31,605 nt of DNA from SZUA-87 sp041687805. Its GTDB lineage: Bacteria; Actinomycetota; Acidimicrobiia; Acidimicrobiales; Aldehydirespiratoraceae. The notes under the pieces were generated by a model. The model saw nothing but the letters and a program-made list of their open reading frames with translations. It made no database searches and was not told where the DNA came from. Position numbers and translations under genes: made by a program. Below, in pieces: positions 29,347-31,605 of this stretch. Where the stretch lies: contig JBDNJK010000088.1 in NCBI GenBank assembly GCA_041687805.1, positions 1 to 31,605 of the forward strand, read 5' to 3'. Within the stretch, counting starts at the first letter, position 1. Each line of letters starts with the position of its first letter.

Positions 29347-30204
29347 TCAACGATCATTGAGTCCGAACTTCGCCTTCAGCACTCGATGGAATCTTCTGGG
29401 CCCAAACGTGACCAGTCGGGCCGAATAGGGAGATTCAGTGCATTCAACGAAGTCACCGTCTCCGAGAACTCCGATCCTACGACCATCCACCGACACTGAG
29501 GCCTGCCGATGACCATCGACGGTCAGTCGTATTACCGTCGAAGGAGCCAATACCAGCGATCGGTCGAAGAGCATGTGGGGCGAAACCGGAGTCAGCAACA
29601 ACGACCTGTGCATCGGGGCGATGATCGGACCCCGTACCGAGAACGCATATGCAGTGCTGCCGGTCGGTGTGGCAACGATCAATCCGTCGGCCGCATACGA
29701 CGTGAAGAATTCATTGTCGAACTCAACACCGAGCCGGATCGTGTTGGCCTCGGACGATCGCTCGATTACCGCCTCATTCAACGCTAGGTGCGACACCCGC
29801 CGACCGTCGGCCTGGGTGACAATGCTCGCGTCGATGAGCATCCGCGACTCGATGTCGTGATCGCCAGCAAGAGTTCTGGCCACAGCTTCACGCGCATCAT
29901 CTGGGCGCACCTCAGTGAGATATCCGAGCTGGCCGAAATCGACGCCAAGAATCGGCACCTCAGCCTCACCTGTAAGTTCGACTGCTCGCAGAATCGATCC
30001 GTCTCCACCCAGCGTCACAACCAGATCGAGATCGCGAGCCAACTGGCTGCTACCGACGCAATATTCGCCCAGACCAGTCAATTCGGCGTCGTCATCGGGC
30101 ACCCGGACCTCATGGCCCTGTTCGACCAGCCAAGAGGCGAGATCGCGAGCATGAGCCGCCGCAGATTCCCTACCCAAGTGAACAATCAGCGCTACAACTG
30201 CCAT
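29347..30204 (-). CDS. nadK: NAD kinase
   Basis: A 285-residue kinase producing NADP from NAD. Motifs are TLGGDGSILRA (GGDG at 66-69), ALNEAVIERS (N143, E144), and GLIVATPTGSTAYAFSVRGP. Length is normal. The ATG at 30204 overlaps the tlyA stop by one base (TGATG). Upstream in-frame sequence is not NadK-like and belongs to the tlyA gene region. tlyA-nadK-recN is a common actinobacterial order. Confidence 0.97.
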   Translation of the reverse strand: MAVVALIVHLGRESAAAHARDLASWLVEQGHEVRVPDDDAELTGLGEYCVGSSQLARDLDLVVTLGGDGSILRAVELTGEAEVPILGVDFGQLGYLTEVRPDDAREAVARTLAGDHDIESRMLIDASIVTQADGRRVSHLALNEAVIERSSEANTIRLGVEFDNEFFTSYAADGLIVATPTGSTAYAFSVRGPIIAPMHRSLLLTPVSPHMLFDRSLVLAPSTVIRLTVDGHRQASVSVDGRRIGVLGDGDFVECTESPYSARLVTFGPRRFHRVLKAKFGLNDR

Positions 30205-31025
30205 CAGACACCCCTCGCTTCGGCTACCGCTGCATCGCACATCTGCGATGGATCGTCGTCCTTGTCTGTGCCAACTTGCACATGCACGAGAAACTCGACA
30301 TTGCCCTCGCCACCGGTGATAGGAGAAACCATGACCCCCATGATGGCGCCTCCTGCGCTTCGTAACGACAAACACACTCGTTGAAGCGATTCGCTCCACA
30401 CCGTGGGATTAGTGATGATGCCCTCTGCGCGATCGGCTTCAGCACGGCTCGCCTCAAATTGCGGCTTTACCAGCAGCACCATTGATCCACCCCCGCTCGT
30501 CAACGCCACGAGAGCTTCGGCCACCGTCCGCAGCGATATGAACGAGAGGTCGGCGACCAGAATGTCGGCAGGCCCGCCGAGCGACTCAACGTCGACACCC
30601 TTGATGTTGGTCCGTTCGTTCACATCGACCCTGGGATCAGACCTGATGCGCTCGTGTAGTTGATTGCGCCCCACATCGATCGCCACTACCTCACGGGCCC
30701 CTCGTTGAAGAAGGCAATCCGTGAATCCACCGGTTGATGAGCCGGCGTCGATTGCCCGCAGCCCCGAGGGGTCGATGCCGAATCGATCCAACGCGGCGTC
30801 AAGCTTGAGGCCACCACGGGAAACAAACCTCGCAGGCGGCGATGCCACCACCACAGCCTCACCGGCTCCCACCAAACGCGTAACTTTCTGCGCGGGAGCG
30901 CCGCCAACTGTCACCATTCCCTGACCTACGAACGTGCGAGCTTGCTCGCGGTCGGTAGCCAGCCCTCGCCTGACAAGCTCGGTGTCGAGTGTCCGCCTTC
31001 GCCCGACGCCGCTCACAGCGCGCAC
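30204..31025 (-). CDS. tlyA: TlyA family rRNA 2'-O-methyltransferase
   Basis: A 273-residue protein with an N-terminal S4 domain (about 12-66, TLDTELVRRGLATDREQAR) and an FtsJ-type methyltransferase domain. The catalytic tetrad is K74 (GGLKLDAAL), D159 (LVADLSF), K187 (LLVKPQFE) and E244 (GNVEFLVH); the SAM loop is IDAGSSTGGFTDCLL. Mycobacterial TlyA methylates cytidines of 16S and 23S rRNA and its loss gives capreomycin resistance; the same activity is inferred here. The GTG at 31025 follows the HAD gene stop by 14 nt. Confidence 0.94.
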   Translation of the reverse strand: MRAVSGVGRRRTLDTELVRRGLATDREQARTFVGQGMVTVGGAPAQKVTRLVGAGEAVVVASPPARFVSRGGLKLDAALDRFGIDPSGLRAIDAGSSTGGFTDCLLQRGAREVVAIDVGRNQLHERIRSDPRVDVNERTNIKGVDVESLGGPADILVADLSFISLRTVAEALVALTSGGGSMVLLVKPQFEASRAEADRAEGIITNPTVWSESLQRVCLSLRSAGGAIMGVMVSPITGGEGNVEFLVHVQVGTDKDDDPSQMCDAAVAEARGV

Positions 31026-31039
31026 CTCAACGAGAAGCC

Positions 31040-31605
31040 TCAGTTCCTGCCGGCGAGTTGCTCTTCAACCATAGCCAGGAGATTATCCGCCAGGATGTCG
31101 GGCGCCGGGTCGACCGGCAGATCATCGACGCCGACCACTCCGGATAGAACAAGGCCGAATCGGAATCCGAGCGCCGCGGCAAACAACCCATCGGTATCAG
31201 CGCGGTCTCCCACCATGATCCCGTCGTGTCCAAGCCGCTCGTGCACGAGGACCGCCATTGTGTCGTGGGGTTTGCCGGCTACGACCGGACTGATTCCAGA
31301 TGCCGTCGCCACCGATGCGACCAATGCTCCATTCCCCGGCAGAAGCCCCTCAGCGTCGGGGAAGGTGGAGTCGTCGTTGGTCGCGATAAAACGGGCGCCG
31401 CCGCGTATCGCCTTCATTGCCGCGGTCATGTGTGAATAGTGGAACTCACTCGTGATTCCCATGACCACGGCATCTGCCGAACCTGACGTCACGACCTCGG
31501 CGCCTCTGCTCTTCAGCGCATGAAAGAGTCCGTCGGATCCGACGGCCAACACTCTCTCCCCCGGCTCAACCAACGTCGCGGCGGCCATCGCCGCCGTGAT
31601 CACCA
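31040..31605 (-). CDS. HAD-IIA family phosphatase (N-terminus cut by window edge)
   Basis: The last 188 or so residues of a NagD/pNPPase-type HAD hydrolase. Visible parts are the cap domain with VVMGITSEFHYSHM, the lysine motif AGKPHDTM, and the terminal acidic motif MVGDRADTDGLFAAALGF. The N-terminal DxDGT nucleophile segment, about 70-80 residues, lies beyond base 31605. In M. tuberculosis the gene upstream of tlyA region, Rv1692, is of this family and acts on glycerol 3-phosphate; that activity is only a guess here. The first GTG seen at 31603 is internal, not the start. Confidence 0.85.
   Translation of the reverse strand, partial: VITAAMAAATLVEPGERVLAVGSDGLFHALKSRGAEVVTSGSADAVVMGITSEFHYSHMTAAMKAIRGGARFIATNDDSTFPDAEGLLPGNGALVASVATASGISPVVAGKPHDTMAVLVHERLGHDGIMVGDRADTDGLFAAALGFRFGLVLSGVVGVDDLPVDPAPDILADNLLAMVEEQLAGRN

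Noticed and set aside
1..31605. CRISPR arrays, insertion sequences, toxin-antitoxin pairs, riboswitches.
   Set aside because: I looked for regularly spaced repeats, transposase motifs, small overlapping gene pairs of that type and conserved leader structures, and saw none that could be supported.

Overview
The window is GC-rich, densely coded chromosomal DNA from a bacterium that looks like an actinomycete-phylum member, most likely class Acidimicrobiia or a close relative; the taxon is an inference. Three things point there. Two blocks keep the mycobacterial gene order: rpmB-rpmG-murI-Rv1339-like-rph-rdgB, and HAD-tlyA-nadK-recN-pyrG-NUDIX-xerD with scpA-scpB-rluB-(tyrA-aroA)-cmk. There is a coenzyme F420-type luciferase-like oxidoreductase. 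Many unit-first genes begin directly downstream of an actinobacterial TANNNT -10 box without a Shine-Dalgarno, as leaderless genes do.

Layout. 1-2549: a divergent pair, a TauE/SafE permease (cut by the left edge) and a DUF2207 membrane protein. 2606-6941: a ferritin-like diiron protein, converging with a three-gene minus-strand operon (acyl-CoA dehydrogenase, a short PPDK-like phosphohistidine protein, an F420-type oxidoreductase). 7028-9085: a CDF metal exporter, a small unrecognised protein and a uridine kinase. 9110-11647: a TrmA/RumA-type RNA methyltransferase diverging from rpe, then clpP. 11744-11934: tRNA-Leu(UAG), a long near-perfect hairpin and a 10-G tract. 11935-15310 (minus): rpmB, rpmG, murI, cAMP-phosphodiesterase-like MBL protein, rph, rdgB. 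15431-16901 (plus): ispH and a membrane-anchored cytochrome c. 16906-22835 (minus): scpA, scpB, rluB-type synthase, tyrA, aroA, cmk, plsC, mostly overlapping. 22929-23909: trpS. 23924-31605 (minus): HAD phosphatase (cut by the right edge), tlyA, nadK, recN, pyrG, NUDIX, xerD, HD-domain protein.

Most of the window is housekeeping: translation and RNA maturation (rpmB/G, trpS, tRNA-Leu, RluB-type synthase, TlyA, RumA-type methyltransferase, RNase PH), nucleotide metabolism (udk, cmk, pyrG, rdgB, NUDIX, nadK), envelope and lipid precursors (murI, ispH, plsC), aromatic amino acids (tyrA, aroA) and chromosome maintenance (scpAB, xerD, recN). The accessory part is mainly 1-8434. I see no insertion sequence, prophage, CRISPR array or defence island, and no gene-free stretch above 300 bases. 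The items most worth a second look are the compact PPDK-like protein with its operon partners, the recurrent leaderless promoter layout, and the hairpin at 11857-11908.
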